Assembly (NCBI GenBank): GCA_008802785.1
Contig: VUYT01000008.1
Span: 671,087 to 735,086 of the forward strand
From: Symmetrospora coprosmae
Taxonomy: Eukaryota; Basidiomycota; Cystobasidiomycetes; Symmetrosporaceae
Direction: 5' to 3'
Length of the DNA: 64,000 nucleotides
The translations under genes were made by a program, and so were the position numbers. The notes beneath the pieces are model-generated. The model ran no database searches. It saw only the letters and a list, made by a program, of their open reading frames with translations, and had not been told where the DNA came from. Positions 31,484 to 44,878 of this stretch are shown in pieces (position 1 is the first letter of the stretch; every line of letters begins with the position of its first letter).

Positions 31484-33791
31484 TCACTGCGGCATCGCTG
31501 CTTCCTGCCCGGCGGCATCGCCAACCTCTTCAATGCCGTCCTCCTCTCCGAACTCCTCCCATAACGCATCCTCATCATCTTCCTCCTCCTCTAGACCCGC
31601 CTCAATGTGCTTCAGCCCGCGCCTCTCCGCCTCCCACTGGCGCAGCTCGGCCCTCACTCTCGGCCGCGCGACGTGCTCGCCAGTACTGTGCAGCCCGCCA
31701 GGGGCGAGTATGTACTCTACGCTTCCCCGCTCAGCAAAGGGGGAGAAGACCAGCGTAGCGCTGCGGATCTCCTGCGTCTGCACGGGAATGGCGCCTGCCC
31801 GCGGAATGACCGGTCCCTCCAGCCACGGCCGCTCCATCGCATCCGCATCCGCGGGTTCCCAGATCGGCCGAGCAGCCTGACCGAACACGTCTTCGTCTCC
31901 TCCGTCTCCTGCGTCGTCGAACTCCGCGTGAGGGGGCAGCTCAGATCCCGTGCGCTGGTCCCGCCTCCTCCCCGTGCGCGAGAGCATGACGCGCATCTGG
32001 ACGAGATTGGCCCACGGCAGGCCAAATACGGCCATCTTGGCGCTCCCGCCAGACCCGAACGCAGCACCGGCGCCGGCGTCCTCGCCGCTGAAATAGCGCG
32101 AGGCGCTAGCAAAGTTGCGATACTCTGCTGGGATCCCTGCGTCCTCGTGCGCGTACTCTGCGATAGGCAGCGGGGGTGGGGGGAGCTCTGCGCCTTGTCC
32201 TGTCGTGTGCGCGCACTTCCGGCGGTTTCGGGGGTGGCATGGCTGCCCGAGCCTGTCCTCCTCGGAGCGCGAGTCGGCCGCAAAGACGTCCGCAACCTGG
32301 TTCACGAACAGCACGCACAGCCCGTGCCGCCGTGCGAGGCGGTGGAGGCACGTCGTAATCTCGTGCAGGTGCGCATTGCGCTCCGCGAACGTGTAGCTGG
32401 GCCGAGCTGAGGCGCCCAGACCGCTGCCTGCGCTTTCGCCGTCCTTCTGCGCATCGGTGGCCCCGCTCTTGCTGCTGCTGTTGAGCGGAGGCGCGGCGGC
32501 CGATTCGGACCCTCTGAATGGGGCGGCTATCGAGTCTACCACGACGAGTCTGACTGGCTTGCGCTGAGCACGGGAGGTTGATTCGTGAGCAGCGGCTTCA
32601 CCCTCGAGAGACTCGACGAGCGCCGGCAGCTGGTAACGGACGGCGTGGAGGAGCGTCTCTGGCTCGGCGCAGAGCATGAGATGGACGTTGTCGGTCATCT
32701 CTCGTACTCGGCACTCCAGATCTTCAGGGCTCCCTTCGTGTCGACGATGGCTATCCCCGCCTACGACGCCGGCCAAGTGAGCGCGTGCGATGCCCTCCAG
32801 CCGCCTATAGGGGAAGGCCCCCTCAGAGCAGAGATAGGCGCACGACCCTCCGAGCCCGCCTTTGTCGACAGGCAGCTGAACACGGAGAGCCAGCTGTAGC
32901 GAGAGGGCCGTCTTGCCGCTCGAGCTGTGCACCGTCATCCCGGAGCAGTGTCAGCTCCTACTTAGTTCAGGCGTCTCCGTGTTTGAGTTCGTCTCCGTGT
33001 TTGAGTTACCCCGACTCACGCTTCCCCTGCTACTTCAGACAGAATGCCAGGCTGCAGTTCTCCGCCGAGCAGCGCATCAAGCTGCTCGTCGCCTGTCCGG
33101 AGGCGTCCTGTCGAAACGGCTACGATATCTCCTGTCCTCCTGCGAGACGCGTCCCCGCTTCCAGGAGGCTTGAGGAGGCCGAGCTGGGCAGCAACACTGC
33201 TGCCGCCGCCATCGATGGAGGGAGAGATCCACTTCCGAGCGCGGTGTTCCGTGATGGCGCGCATGTATCCTCCCGCTTCCTCGGAGCTGATCTTGAAGCG
33301 TTCTGCGAGTGTCTGTAGAGGCAGGAAGAGGACTTCGGCGGTCGTCGTGAACCCGGCTGCGAGTGGGAACACGGCTTTCAGATGTGAATGCGGCGACGCA
33401 GAGGTCTATCTGGCTATGTGTGGGATATGGGGGTCCGGCACGCACCACGGATGAGATGGCTGCGCTGCTTGCTCGTCAGCGTGTCGACGGCCTGGAGATC
33501 GGTCGGCGGCAGGGCAGCAGGAGGACGCGTCTTGTTGTGCTGTTGCTGCTGCAGCGACGGCTGGCCATGGGACGATAGCTTGAGCCTCTTGGCTGGCGGT
33601 GCATCCCGATGGTCCTCCTGATGGTGCTGCACCTGCACCTGCACCTGCACCTGCACAGTGTCCATGTCCATCCCATCTACGCGTGTATTTCCATGGATGC
33701 CCGTGCTCTCTCTGCGCATAGCCGTGGGCGAGGAGGAGGAGGAGGAGGACGAGGAGGCCGCGTTGGCATCGCTGGTGATTGTGTACGACAT
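31484..33791 (-). CDS. RAD57: Rad51 paralog of the Rad57/XRCC3 type
   Basis: Three exons (33791-33446, 33356-33020, 32924-31484) give 707 aa; starting at the upstream ATG 33827 would give 719. Rad57-type proteins help load Rad51 on single-stranded DNA during recombinational repair. The fold is visible: N-terminal helix-hairpin region (AGFTTTAEVL), GGELQPGILSEVAGEASSGK with Walker A created by splicing (GEASSGKT), AYLCSEGAFPYRRL, Walker B-like RLVVVDSIAAPFRG and HGLCVLFVNQVADVF. The protein is longer than usual: the first exon holds a VQVQVQVQV run and poly-Gln, and acidic inserts interrupt the C-terminal half. The last exon ends in Glu/Asp-rich sequence. The second intron holds a duplicated 18-19 nt segment (32963-33008). 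Confidence 0.85.
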
Positions 33792-34167
33792 GATGTGTCT
33801 GCGTGCTGCTGCCAGTGCCAGTGCCATGGCATCTTGGAGGTTTCCCGTCACTGCTGGGACGAGGTGGTGCTCGGTACAAGGGCAGAATCCCCGTGACAGG
33901 AAGAAGAGATGGACAGAGAGCAGTACAGTATACAGAGCCGTCACATCCAGCGGGGAGTGGACGGCTGCACTGCACAGTCACCATCACCATCACTATTGCA
34001 CGCCTGCTCTGCCGCTCAAGCTGTCCTCGTCCATACGGTATCAGAGACCCTCGTACGACCACCCTTCTCCCCGAGCTCGGCCTCAACGTTGCCCTCCCCC
34101 GGCGAGTGCTCGCCCTTTCCTTTTGCTCACGGCACACAATCCACTCTATTGCCATATATCGCATCGC
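33792..34167. promoter_or_regulatory. Divergent region between RAD57-like and thiolase genes
   Basis: 376 bases between opposing starts. A GTCACCATCACCATCAC run lies near 33975-33995. An ATG at 33944 is in frame with the RAD57-like exon and could give a longer N-terminus. No specific site assigned. Confidence 0.4.
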
Positions 34168-36065
<1,898 letters not shown>

Positions 36066-36413
36066 ACTCGAATGCTGCTGCCTATGCCCGCATAGATTCT
36101 CATGAGGGGCCCGGCCTTTCATCACTGCAAAAGAGCAATACACCGCAAACAATGACTATCGATCATCGAATCAGCGCCCGCGTGCACTGGCCTATGCTTT
36201 GCATTGCTGGCTTCATAGACCATCTCGGGCGACTGCCGGCTGATGCCACCCCTTACAGCACCCCGCCGCCTGGCTTTCCCTTTCACACCCGTCCATCAGG
36301 GCGCCTTCAGCTGACATGCCCAAGCTGAGCACTGCGCGCTCCTCACACACGTGAATAGCTCTGTTCCTGCCATCGAGCCCGATTCGCGCCAATCTACCAT
36401 CGCATCCATCGAT
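36066..36413. other. Intergenic between thiolase and hydrolase genes
   Basis: 348 bases between two plus-strand genes. An in-frame ATG at 36351 lies upstream of the chosen hydrolase start. Nothing else recognised. Confidence 0.4.
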
Positions 36414-37670
36414 ATGAATAAGTGCCAACTCGGATGGACATCAAGCGACCTTTCGCGGGCAGAAGCGGACCTGCTAGACTCGGTCCTCCCGCTCGAGGGA
36501 TCGTACACCGTCTTCAACGTAGCTCTGCCGGCCATGTCCCATCCACAGCAGCGCTTCCTCTCAACTCTGCGCATCTCGCCGCCCGAGTCTCCCCAGGTCG
36601 AGGTCGATCAGGGCTACCACAGCATCGATGCAGCCTCTCAGCCAGCCGCACCGGAACGCTTACCGCCCATCCTGCTCCTTCACGGCTTTGCGGCCGGCAA
36701 GGCCATGTGGTTCCGTCTCCTGCCGTATCTCCGCGGCGTCTCCGCCAGCCGCGATGTGTACGCCATCGATCTGCCGGGGATGGGCGCCAATGCTTTTACG
36801 CACGAAGAGCGCCGCTGGCTGCAGAAAGGCCTGAGATCTTGTGCGACACGGGAAGAGCGAGCTGACTATGCGGCGCGGTACTATGTCGAGGCTATTGAAG
36901 GCTGGCGGATCGCCATGAAGATGGAGCGGGTGCTGCTCGTTGGCCACTCCTTCGGTGCGCCCGCTTGTCTGGCTTCTCGATGCTGAGACTGACACTCGCA
37001 GCCGCTGCGCACGCAGGCGCACTGATGGCGGCACATTATGCCATAGCGTACCCTGGGAGAGTGTCTCAGCTTATCCTGCTCTCGCCAGTCGGACTGGCTC
37101 CCGCGTCCATCGGGCCCGGTGTTCAGGTAACAGCGAAGATCTCGCTTGCCGACAGGATCATCGGCGCCATCTGGGCCAGGTATCACATTACGCCGCTCCA
37201 GATGGCGCGCTGTGCTGGCCCTTTGCTCCCGTCCATCATACGCAGCTTTGTCAAGGAGTCGACTTTATTCCGCACTGTGATCGACAAACGGCAGATCTCC
37301 GCTTCCTCGCGATACGTGTACGGTGTGGTCCGCTCAAGGTCCTCTGCCGACGTCCTGATGTGCCATATTGTCGGTGAGTGCGCATTCGGTGAGTTTCGTT
37401 TCGCCGAGAAAGCTCGTAACGCCTGCTGTTTCATCAGGCGCGGCCGGGCAATCTGCCATTCCGGAGCCTTTATCTCTGAATGATCTCGCTCAAGTCACGC
37501 CGACGCATGTTTTCAGAGGCAAAGATGACTGGGTCACTGGCTTGTCGGGCGAGCGCCAGGCATGGCAGAAAACAGACATAGTGGAGGTGGGACATGGCAT
37601 GCACATCGAACGTCCGGAAGTGGTCTGGGAGGCGATCAGGCGATGCTTTACTGCAGACACAGTTGATTGA
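36414..37670 (+). CDS. Alpha/beta hydrolase, ABHD4/ABHD5/Cld1 type
   Basis: Exons 36414-36954, 37017-37373 and 37438-37670 give 376 aa. This family includes CGI-58, lysophospholipid acyl-processing enzymes and the yeast cardiolipin lipase Cld1. Landmarks are the oxyanion strand PPILLLHGFAAGKAMWFRLL, DVYAIDLPGMGAN, the nucleophile elbow GHSFGALMAAHYAIAYPGRV (formed across intron 1), PVGLAPASIGPGV and the catalytic His in VEVGHGMHIERPEVVWEAI. The HxxxxD acyltransferase motif of ABHD5 is not evident (HGMHIE instead), which favours a hydrolase. No mitochondrial presequence is obvious at ATG 36414; the in-frame ATG 36351 adds 21 polar residues. Exon 3 has a degenerate copy at 40262-40480. Confidence 0.82.
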
Positions 37671-37755
37671 GATATCGTGATGTGTCGAGTCGCCTCACGG
37701 ATAGCATTGCAGATGGTCTTGGCTGCCTGCGAGCATTGCTTCCGTCTAGTTCCGG

Positions 37756-39362
37756 TCAGCTCATTCTCTCTTCCCCTGGCTGACCAGTCTGGCTTGTCAA
37801 ACTGATGAGGTGGACCTGCTTGCTGCCGTTGAAGGATGGATACTCCTCGAAGTCGTGCTCGGGGGATCGTCGCCGAGTACGGGCATGGAACGGCACTCCA
37901 CTCTGTGTTTTTCTCTGGCAGTGCCGTTCAGAAACACAGTAGGTAGATTCGCACTTCGAGATAGTTTTGCGGGGCAGAGACATCAGGATGAAGAGGGTAG
38001 AGAGGAGGTTAAAAGCAACGTGGGGATCATTCCGAATCAGCACGAGGCTCGCACTGCATGGATGCGCGACAAGCTGCTCACCAGGTGTCCGCTTGACATC
38101 TATCGCCTTGACCGTTCTCCCTCACGGAGCGAAGCCTACAGGGACTATTGTTACTGGAGATGCCCTGAGATTGCTACACCTAGGCAGGAAACGCACCGAG
38201 GGTTTCCAAAGCCTGCGTGTTTCTTTCCCAAGTGTTGAGTAAGGATGTGGATCCGCATTCGTCCGTCACTGGAAGCCATGAACGGCCCGTCTCGAGTCCC
38301 GTTATGTCGGCTACAGATGGATGCATCAGTGAAAGGAAGGGCACGACGTTAGGAAGGGCGCTCCAACGAGCTTGCTACCACCTCACCATCCGTCGATCCT
38401 ACATCTGCGATGAAGGGAAGCCTCAGCCTTACCGCGAGCCAGGCGTATCCTGTATCAAGCAGTCCTGTCCTACCTGTACTCCGTTCTTGTGTCAGATTTC
38501 TTGCCGCTCTTGCGTACGCACACCCAGTACCGAGAGCAGATACCAAGCTCCTCGTCTGACTTGCGGAGCTTATGCCCAAGCTCGGCAGCTGGGACCAGCC
38601 AATTGTCCGGAATGTAGGCCAGGGATCGAGGAACCGTTTGAAGAACAGCGGGATCGGGAGGTTCTGTGACACCTCCAGTAGGTTGCCGCCATTCTTGCCA
38701 GGGTCTACTTTAAAGCATCCGCCGGCGAAGAGCGTAGCTCCATCAGTCACAAGTCTTTCTGCGTGTGTGCAGAAGTGGACGTACATATCGCCCGTGGTTT
38801 TTTCGCATTTGAGCCAGTGCTCCTGCAGATCAGCGACTACCTTGCCACTGTGAAGCACGGAAGAACGCGTTAGCGATACACGTACTTATTACGATCGCCA
38901 TCAGAGCTGGTCAAACGCAGCTCACCACGCGTAGCAGGCTGTGGTCGGCGGCGGGGAAGTGCCCGCGTGTGCCGCTACTTGCGCCGGCGAGGAGACCTTG
39001 CCGGCTCCGGGAGTGGTCGATCGGAATAGAGCGCCCATTGACGTTCGGCTGGGTTGCCGGGGCGGAGGAGTAGGGGCGCCACGGGCTCCAGGAGTGGCCG
39101 GTCGGGATGGCGCGCCGGACTGTCGGTTGAGCTGCGGGATCGGAGAAGTGGACGTGCCAGGAGGTCGGCGACGAGTCGGCCGGGACACAAAGGACGAGTT
39201 CGGACGTCTCCTCGAGGTTCTAGATGGCAAATTTGCAGCTGATTTCGTATTGAGGGCTGAGAGAGGGGGGAAGAAGCGCCTGAGTCCGAAACTCGGAGGC
39301 GGGAATTGTGGGGGCTTGTGTTGCTCCAGGTAACGATCGCGCTTTCCCTTCAGAGGTCGCAC
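37756..39362 (-). CDS. Pro/Ser/Thr-rich repeat protein, tandem copy A (partial model)
   Basis: Two exons can be supported: one ending at 38926, open from 39362, and one at 38847-38673; they join in phase across an intron with a GTGAGC donor. The first encodes Arg/Pro-rich sequence with repeats such as PQLNRQSGAPSRPATPGARG and SRTSMGALFRSTTPGAGKVS. The second encodes DLQEHWLKCEKTTGDMYVHF and LFAGGCFKVDPGKNGGNLLE, which looks like a folded region. Further exons toward 37756 are likely (for example the Lys/Arg-rich frame near 38480-38600) but I could not fix them. The paralog is copy B at 41227-41652. The family is unknown, and lineage-specific by appearance. The real 5' end probably lies upstream of 39362. 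Confidence 0.4.
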
Positions 39363-39699
39363 GGCCTGAGCGACACTTGGGTTTGTCTTGCGAGGCTTGG
39401 AGGGTTGCGCTGGCGCTGAGCGTACCTGCGAGCTGACGACGGAAAAGTATTGGTGTGCGAGCGCTGATCACATCGATCACATTAGCATGCGGTTCCCTCT
39501 GCTCACATTGCATGACCTAGACAGGTTTCGCTATGCTTTTTGAGTGCTTCGGTGTACTTCTGAGGTTTCTTGATGTCCGTAGTTACCGGTTGCCGGCTGA
39601 AAGGGAGGCGTGAGGGCTAGGACTATCAGGAGTTACGGGCAGGCACGCAGTCGGAAGCTCACCAGTTGTAGCAAATACGATCCGGTGCAGAGAAGGGGC

Positions 39700-40225
39700 T
39701 TGCTGACATGTCCTGTAATTGTGCCAAAGTCGATGTTCGGAGTAGAGAGGCAGAGACAGAACTCGGCCTGCTTTTATACTCTAAATTGGCACAGCCTCAT
39801 CCGTCCTGCATTGTGACGATTCCGCAACTTGCATATGCGGCGGTGTCGTGCAGCTAGACGTGTTTTCCCAGGTTGTCAGCTGCTGGCGGCCGAGTCTAGG
39901 CCGAGGTCCAGCGGACAAAGGAGACATTATGATTGCTGCGAGCAGAGGTCAGCGCGGTACGGGATGGATAGGGATGTAGGAGAGAGCGATTAGCGCAGAG
40001 TAAAGATAGTGGTCCGATATAGGCGGTTAGTGCGCAATGTCAGCTTCTGGTCAGTGCTCTGTGGCCCGGAGACGGTCCCGCGTTCAGTCTTTCAGGCTGT
40101 AGGGGGCCGCAATGCATGCAACATCGTCAGCATACACGATCCATTCAGCTATGTTTCGCTGAATGTACCTTGTGGAGCGAAGAAGAGTTGGTGGGGCTGT
40201 CCCTGCAAGGCGCCGTTGACTATAC
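39700..40225. repeat. Direct repeat, upstream-flank copy A
   Basis: Strongly similar to 42210-42755 in the same orientation. Shared landmarks include ggagtagagaggcagag, gcggcggtgtcgtgcagct, cgtgttttccca, gccgagtctaggccgagg, ccagcggacaaaggaga, tccgatataggcg and cattcagtctttcaggct (gttcagtctttcaggct in this copy). No intact coding frame spans it. It lies 5' of repeat gene copy A and ends where the hydrolase exon relic begins. Confidence 0.85.
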
Positions 40226-40261
40226 ACTACGGCAGTCGCCACCAATCGACAGCAACGCGCT

Positions 40262-40480
40262 CAAGGCGCAGCCGGGCAAACTGCTACACCGCAGCCCTTG
40301 TCTCTCAGTGACATCGCTCGAGCCACGCCAAAGCATGTCTTCGCCTAGAGATGACTGGGTCACTGGCTTGTCGGGTGAGCGGAAGGCATGGCAGTAAACG
40401 GAGATAGCAGAGGTGGGACATGGCATGCACATCGAGCGTCCAGAAGCAGTCTGGGAGGCGCTCAGGCAATACCTTTCGGC
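40262..40480 (+). pseudogene. Relic of the last exon of the alpha/beta hydrolase
   Basis: This segment matches exon 3 of the hydrolase gene (from 37438), including gatgactgggtcactggctt, the shared DDWVTGLSGER coding block, and gtgggacatggcatgcacat for the catalytic His region. The copy has an in-frame TAA where the gene has AAA (after AWQ), is out of frame upstream of the block, and has no exons 1 and 2, so it cannot encode a hydrolase. It begins almost exactly at the exon 3 boundary, marking the junction of a tandem duplication of roughly 2.8 kb. Confidence 0.88.
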
Positions 40481-40506
40481 AAACTAGGATGCTCACGGTG
40501 CACACG

Positions 40507-41652
40507 TCAAGCACCATGTCTAGTTGCCCTCATCTGCGAGACACCTATCGGTCGACGGGTGTCCGTCTTCCGACTCTTCAGCTTCCACATTTGAGAGATG
40601 GATGTACTCGCAAAAGCAGGCTCGACTGCTGCTGGCGGGTGATAAGCCTTGACGTGCTTTGGAGCCGGGAAGCTTTCAAGAATCTGAACTTCCTCCTCGC
40701 TGATCTTCGGCATCGCAGGACAGTAGGTAGCGTGTCTTGTCTTCTGTGAGGTCGTTCTGTACATAGACTGGTTTTGCCGGCTGAAGGTGCTCCGACAGGT
40801 CAGCACTGTCACTTTCGAACGGCAATGTCGGTCCCGCCGCATTCAAGCTTCGGCCTGCACACACCATGTCTCTTCCAGGCATTGGCTAGAGTCGGTTGAG
40901 CGACAGGCCAGAAGGGATATGATCAGCTCATGTTTCCGAAACTTGGGGATCGGCGAGCGCATGTACCACGAATCCTTGTCGAAGCCTTTATGAAATCTTC
41001 TCAGGTGTTTCTGGTGGATATGGGAAATCACGTAATAAGGGGCGGACGCTGTATAAGCTGTCGCGTGCATAAGACTTTGTTTGCTATCAAGTGAACACGA
41101 GGTTAGTCAGCAACGTTGGACGCCCCCGCCGGTTCCGGCTTGCTGAAAGTAGGTGAATGAGCATTCAGTGAGGCCTCACCAGCCAACGACCGTGCATCTG
41201 CGATCACTTCTTGAAATCAGTCTCGGCTAGAAAGCATGGGGTTCTGCATTGACTCGCCTATAGAGTGTCTTAGCGTTTGGGACTTTGCCCAGGCGAATGG
41301 TGATCATGTGCGTGGAATATTTACGTAAGACTTCGCCACCTTCCGGATCCAGAAGCGCGGACAGCGAGGTTCTGTACGGGGGTACGATCTGCAGTACCGG
41401 AAAAGCTGGTTCTCCCCTTTGAACAGCTGGCGAACTCTTCGACGTGGACACGGGCGTCTTGCCGGCTAAAGGAGTGTTCGATCGGGATGGAGAGCCCGTG
41501 GACGTCCGGTTGAGCGGCTGAGGCGGGTCAGTGGGCGTGCCGGGAGCTCGAGGAGTGGTCGGTCGGGATAAAAAGCCCGTGGACGCTCGGTTCAGCTGAG
41601 GCACAGGAGTGGAAGCGCCAGGAGCCCCAAAATTGGTTGGTGGTGTTGTCAA
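40507..41652 (-). CDS. Pro/Ser/Thr-rich repeat protein, tandem copy B (partial model)
   Basis: The best-supported exon is 41652-41227, with an open frame continuing upstream to about 41850. It encodes repeats PQLNRASTGFLSRPTTPRAP and PLNRTSTGSPSRSNTPLAGK, then a non-repetitive part (ILQIVPPYRTSLSALLDPEG and HMITIRLGKVPNAKTLYRRV). Separate minus frames at 41070-40843 (RRFHKGFDKDSWYMRSPIPK) and 40842-40507 (SFPAPKHVKAYHPPAAVEPA) are likely later exons, but their splice sites are unresolved. It is paralogous to copy A in the repeat blocks and in position within the duplicated unit. Whether either copy still makes protein is uncertain. Confidence 0.38.
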
Positions 41653-42209
41653 GGACGACGTTGAGTGTCTCCTTAAGGGCTTGAATGGCCACTTTGCAGC
41701 ATATACGGCGTTCTGGGCCGGTGGAGGGGGATCAAAGCGCTGAGACCGGAGCGTTGAGGGGGGATGAAGTGCGGGAGACCGAAACTTGGAGGAGGCGGGG
41801 ACAAGGGTGGCTTAGGTCCGCTCGGGTCTTTCTGGCGCGTTCCAGTCAGAGGTCGCTGAGTCCGAGCGACACTATGGTTCGCCTCGGGAGGCTTTGAAGC
41901 GTTTGCTGCTGAGTGTACCTGCGAGCTGATAATGAGGAAGTATCGGTCTGCCAGCGCTGATCATAACCAATGCCGGTCACTCTGCTCACTTGACAGGACC
42001 TGAGCACTTATGCTCCTTAAGTGCTTTAGCGTGGTCATTCCGAATGTCCGTAGTCACCGGCTGGCGGCTGGGAGGAGCGATGACGTGAGGACAGCCACTA
42101 TGAGTTACGAAAGCAGACACTTAGTAGAAAGCCCACCAAGCATAGCAGATGCGACCAAATGCGACTCCTGTTCCGCCATTACCACCGTTACTCGGAAGGG
42201 TGTTTGATG

Positions 42210-42755
42210 ACATGTCTGCAAAGCCGGCTGTGGTCGATGTCCGGAGTAGAGAGGCAGAGAGGCAACTCGGCCGGCTTTATGGGCTCAGTTGGCACAGCCC
42301 CGTCCGTCTGCATTGTGGCGATTGCACGACTTGCCGTTGCGGCGGTGTCGTGCAGCTGAACGTGTTTTCCCAAGTTGTCAGCTGCTGCCAGCCGAGTCTA
42401 GGCCGAGGTTGTCCAGCGGACAAAGGAGACCTTGTGAGTACTGCGAGTGAAGGTCAGCATGGCACAATGGATACAGATGTAGGAGAGAGCGAGAGCGATT
42501 AGCGCGAGCGAAGTCAGTCATCCGATATAGGCGATCAGTGCGCATCGTCAGCCTCTGGTCAATGCTCTGGCCATCATGATGGCTCAGATACGGTCCCGCA
42601 TTCAGTCTTTCAGGCTACAGAGAGCGCCATAGATGCAGCGGCGTCAGCCTACATGACCGTTCGGCTGTCTTTGATGATCACTGGGTATACCTTGTTGTGG
42701 AGTGAAGGAGAGTCGGAGAAGCTGGCTGTCCCTGCAGGCGCCTCTGTCCGCTAAG
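42210..42755. repeat. Direct repeat, upstream-flank copy B
   Basis: Second copy of the flank described at 39700-40225, offset by about 2.5 kb, with small indels (for example an added ccatcatgatggctcagat segment near 42570). It ends before the BAR-protein gene, whose promoter must therefore lie partly in duplicated sequence. Confidence 0.85.
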
Positions 42756-42893
42756 GCTGTTGCCACCCTTCAACGACGGGTAACTACGCGCTTCGCTTCC
42801 CCAGTCTGCTTCTGTCTCTGCCTTCTCACAACGGCAACAGCAGCTTCATCCCTGCACTTCTGCAACCTCATCTCAGGCTGGGGACCAGCGATC

Positions 42894-44727
42894 ATGCCCT
42901 GGCCTCTATCGCGCTCGCGGACCAACTCTGCGGCCTCGGAAGCGCCTGTGGCTGCACACGCGACGGTGACGCCCACGCGGAATGGCAGCGAGCGCGCACC
43001 AACAGTCCCAAGGCCAAGGATAGCAGACAAAGGAGCCTCGCAGAAGCCTGCAGCATCTGTCGTGTCGCGCTCAGCCGCCATGCCGCGTCCACCGTTGTCG
43101 CCGACCATGTCCGCGCGCAGCGGCGCATCAAGCAGGACGCGCGCGAGTAAGATGGAGTGGAGCGAGAACGCCAAAGGCCCAGAGGTTATTATCACGAGGT
43201 GCGGTGTGCTCTCTGGAGCCTCAGACGAGCACAGTGCTGCTGCATCGCTGCATCATCCGTGTCAGAGCGCTCGTGTTGACGCGCGGCGCTATGCGATCCC
43301 TATGCCCGCCGCACAAACAGAGCCGACATGCGCAACTCGCTCGACACGTATGAGCGCCTCCTGCTAGCAGCCAAGACGTACCGCAACGCCATGCTCTCCC
43401 TTGCAAGCGCGACGAGCGAGTTCGCCAGCGCTCTCGAGGAATGCGCCCGGCAGAAGGGTGCGGCGCATACTGCTCAGCCTGAACAGCCGTCATCCCTGCC
43501 GCCCTTCGGCCTGGACGATGCGCGCAGCGAGGGACAGTCCGACAAAGACAAAGGAGAAGACGCGGACGTCCCTGCAGGGGATCTGAGCGGGTCCATGGGC
43601 GAGATCAACGGAGAGGTGGTCGAAGAGCGCTCGTCCGGAGAAAAGCTCATGGCTGCGGCTGGTCTGCACCACGTCATGAGCAATCAGCAGCAGCTCCTGG
43701 TGAGTGGCCTATCTCAGACGTCTGATCATGGCCGCTTGGCTGATCTGGCCGTCTTGCACGACCCAGTCCGACACGTTCTACAAGTCTTTCGAGATCCCCC
43801 TGCTCGAGAAGTTCGATAGCTACAAGCAGGAGGTGCAGGACAGGCAGCTAACATACGAAAAGGAGACTGGGGCAAAGAGCAAGATGATCAGGGACACGGA
43901 AGCGGAGAACATGCGCGCTGGGCGGAAGAAGCAGAGAGGTACGCGGAGCCTCCTGGCTGGCCCGCTATGCACCTAGCTGACATCGACAGACAGACCTCGC
44001 CAGCTTTCGGCGAGCGCTGCTTAGCCTGCAGAGCCAAGTCGACGACCTGGACCGCATCAAGGCAGACTACTATCACGAGGTCTTCGCCGGCGAGCAGGAA
44101 ACATGGTCGATGCTGAGCAACAAGGTCGCGCTGGTCGTTCGCTCGCAAATCGATTCGTCGGACCGGATAGTCACGAAAGCGTCATCGGACAGCGTCATTG
44201 AGAGCATGGTCGCCAGCATCCTCGATCCGTTCAACGCATATGCCCCCGCTGGGACGGGCTACGAAGAGGGGACCATCTTCTCCATTCTCCCGCCACTGAG
44301 CATTGCCAGCCCCGCCAACAGTGGGAGCCACGCCAATAGCCCGCAGCACCCATCGTCGGGCTTGGCGCGGACGCGGACAAATGTGTCGTCCGCGAACCCG
44401 GCCTCGCAGCCGCAGCCGAATGGCGACAGCCCGGCGAGCACGGCGCGCTGGGCGGAAGAGCAGCTACGCCGGCGTATGAGCAATACGTCGCCCAGCTCCG
44501 GCGGGCCAGAAGATGAAGTCACGCCTCGCAAGGCGCCCACCCGGCGCAAGGACCAGCTGAGCTGGATCTCGGAGGGCGACAATGATGCCGACGGGGGCGA
44601 TACGGAAGGGGCGGCAGGTTCGGCAGGACACGATGCGCCTGTGCAGGACAGCGACACAGATACCAAGCAGGAAGCTGCTGATCTCTCGCACATCGGGATG
44701 GGCGAGGACGAGCCGAGGTGGTCGTGA
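42894..44727 (+). CDS. IVY1: Ivy1-like phospholipid-binding BAR protein
   Basis: Exons 42894-43198, 43321-43699, 43767-43938 and 43994-44727 give 529 aa. Yeast Ivy1 binds phosphoinositides, Ypt7 and Vps33 at the vacuole and curves membranes through an inverse BAR-like fold. The helical core spans about residues 103-400: MRNSLDTYERLLLAAKTYRN, MLSLASATSEFASALEECAR, FYKSFEIPLLEKFDSYKQEV, then FRRALLSLQSQVDDLDRIKA and YYHEVFAGEQETWSMLSNKV. The first 100 residues are Ser/Arg/Pro-rich, and the C-terminal 170 are disordered and acidic. All junctions are in phase. An earlier in-frame ATG at 42702 is possible but would start in duplicated flank sequence. Confidence 0.8.
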
Positions 44728-44878
44728 ATGGTGCGGACTATCGACGGACGACGGGTGTACAGTCACGCTCACGCTTACGCACACGAAAACAATCGGTCTG
44801 TCTGCCTTGTCTGTTGCATAGTCTAGACTGCTCACATGTGTATCCCTGAATGTTGCAATCCGCTATGCACGATCATGC

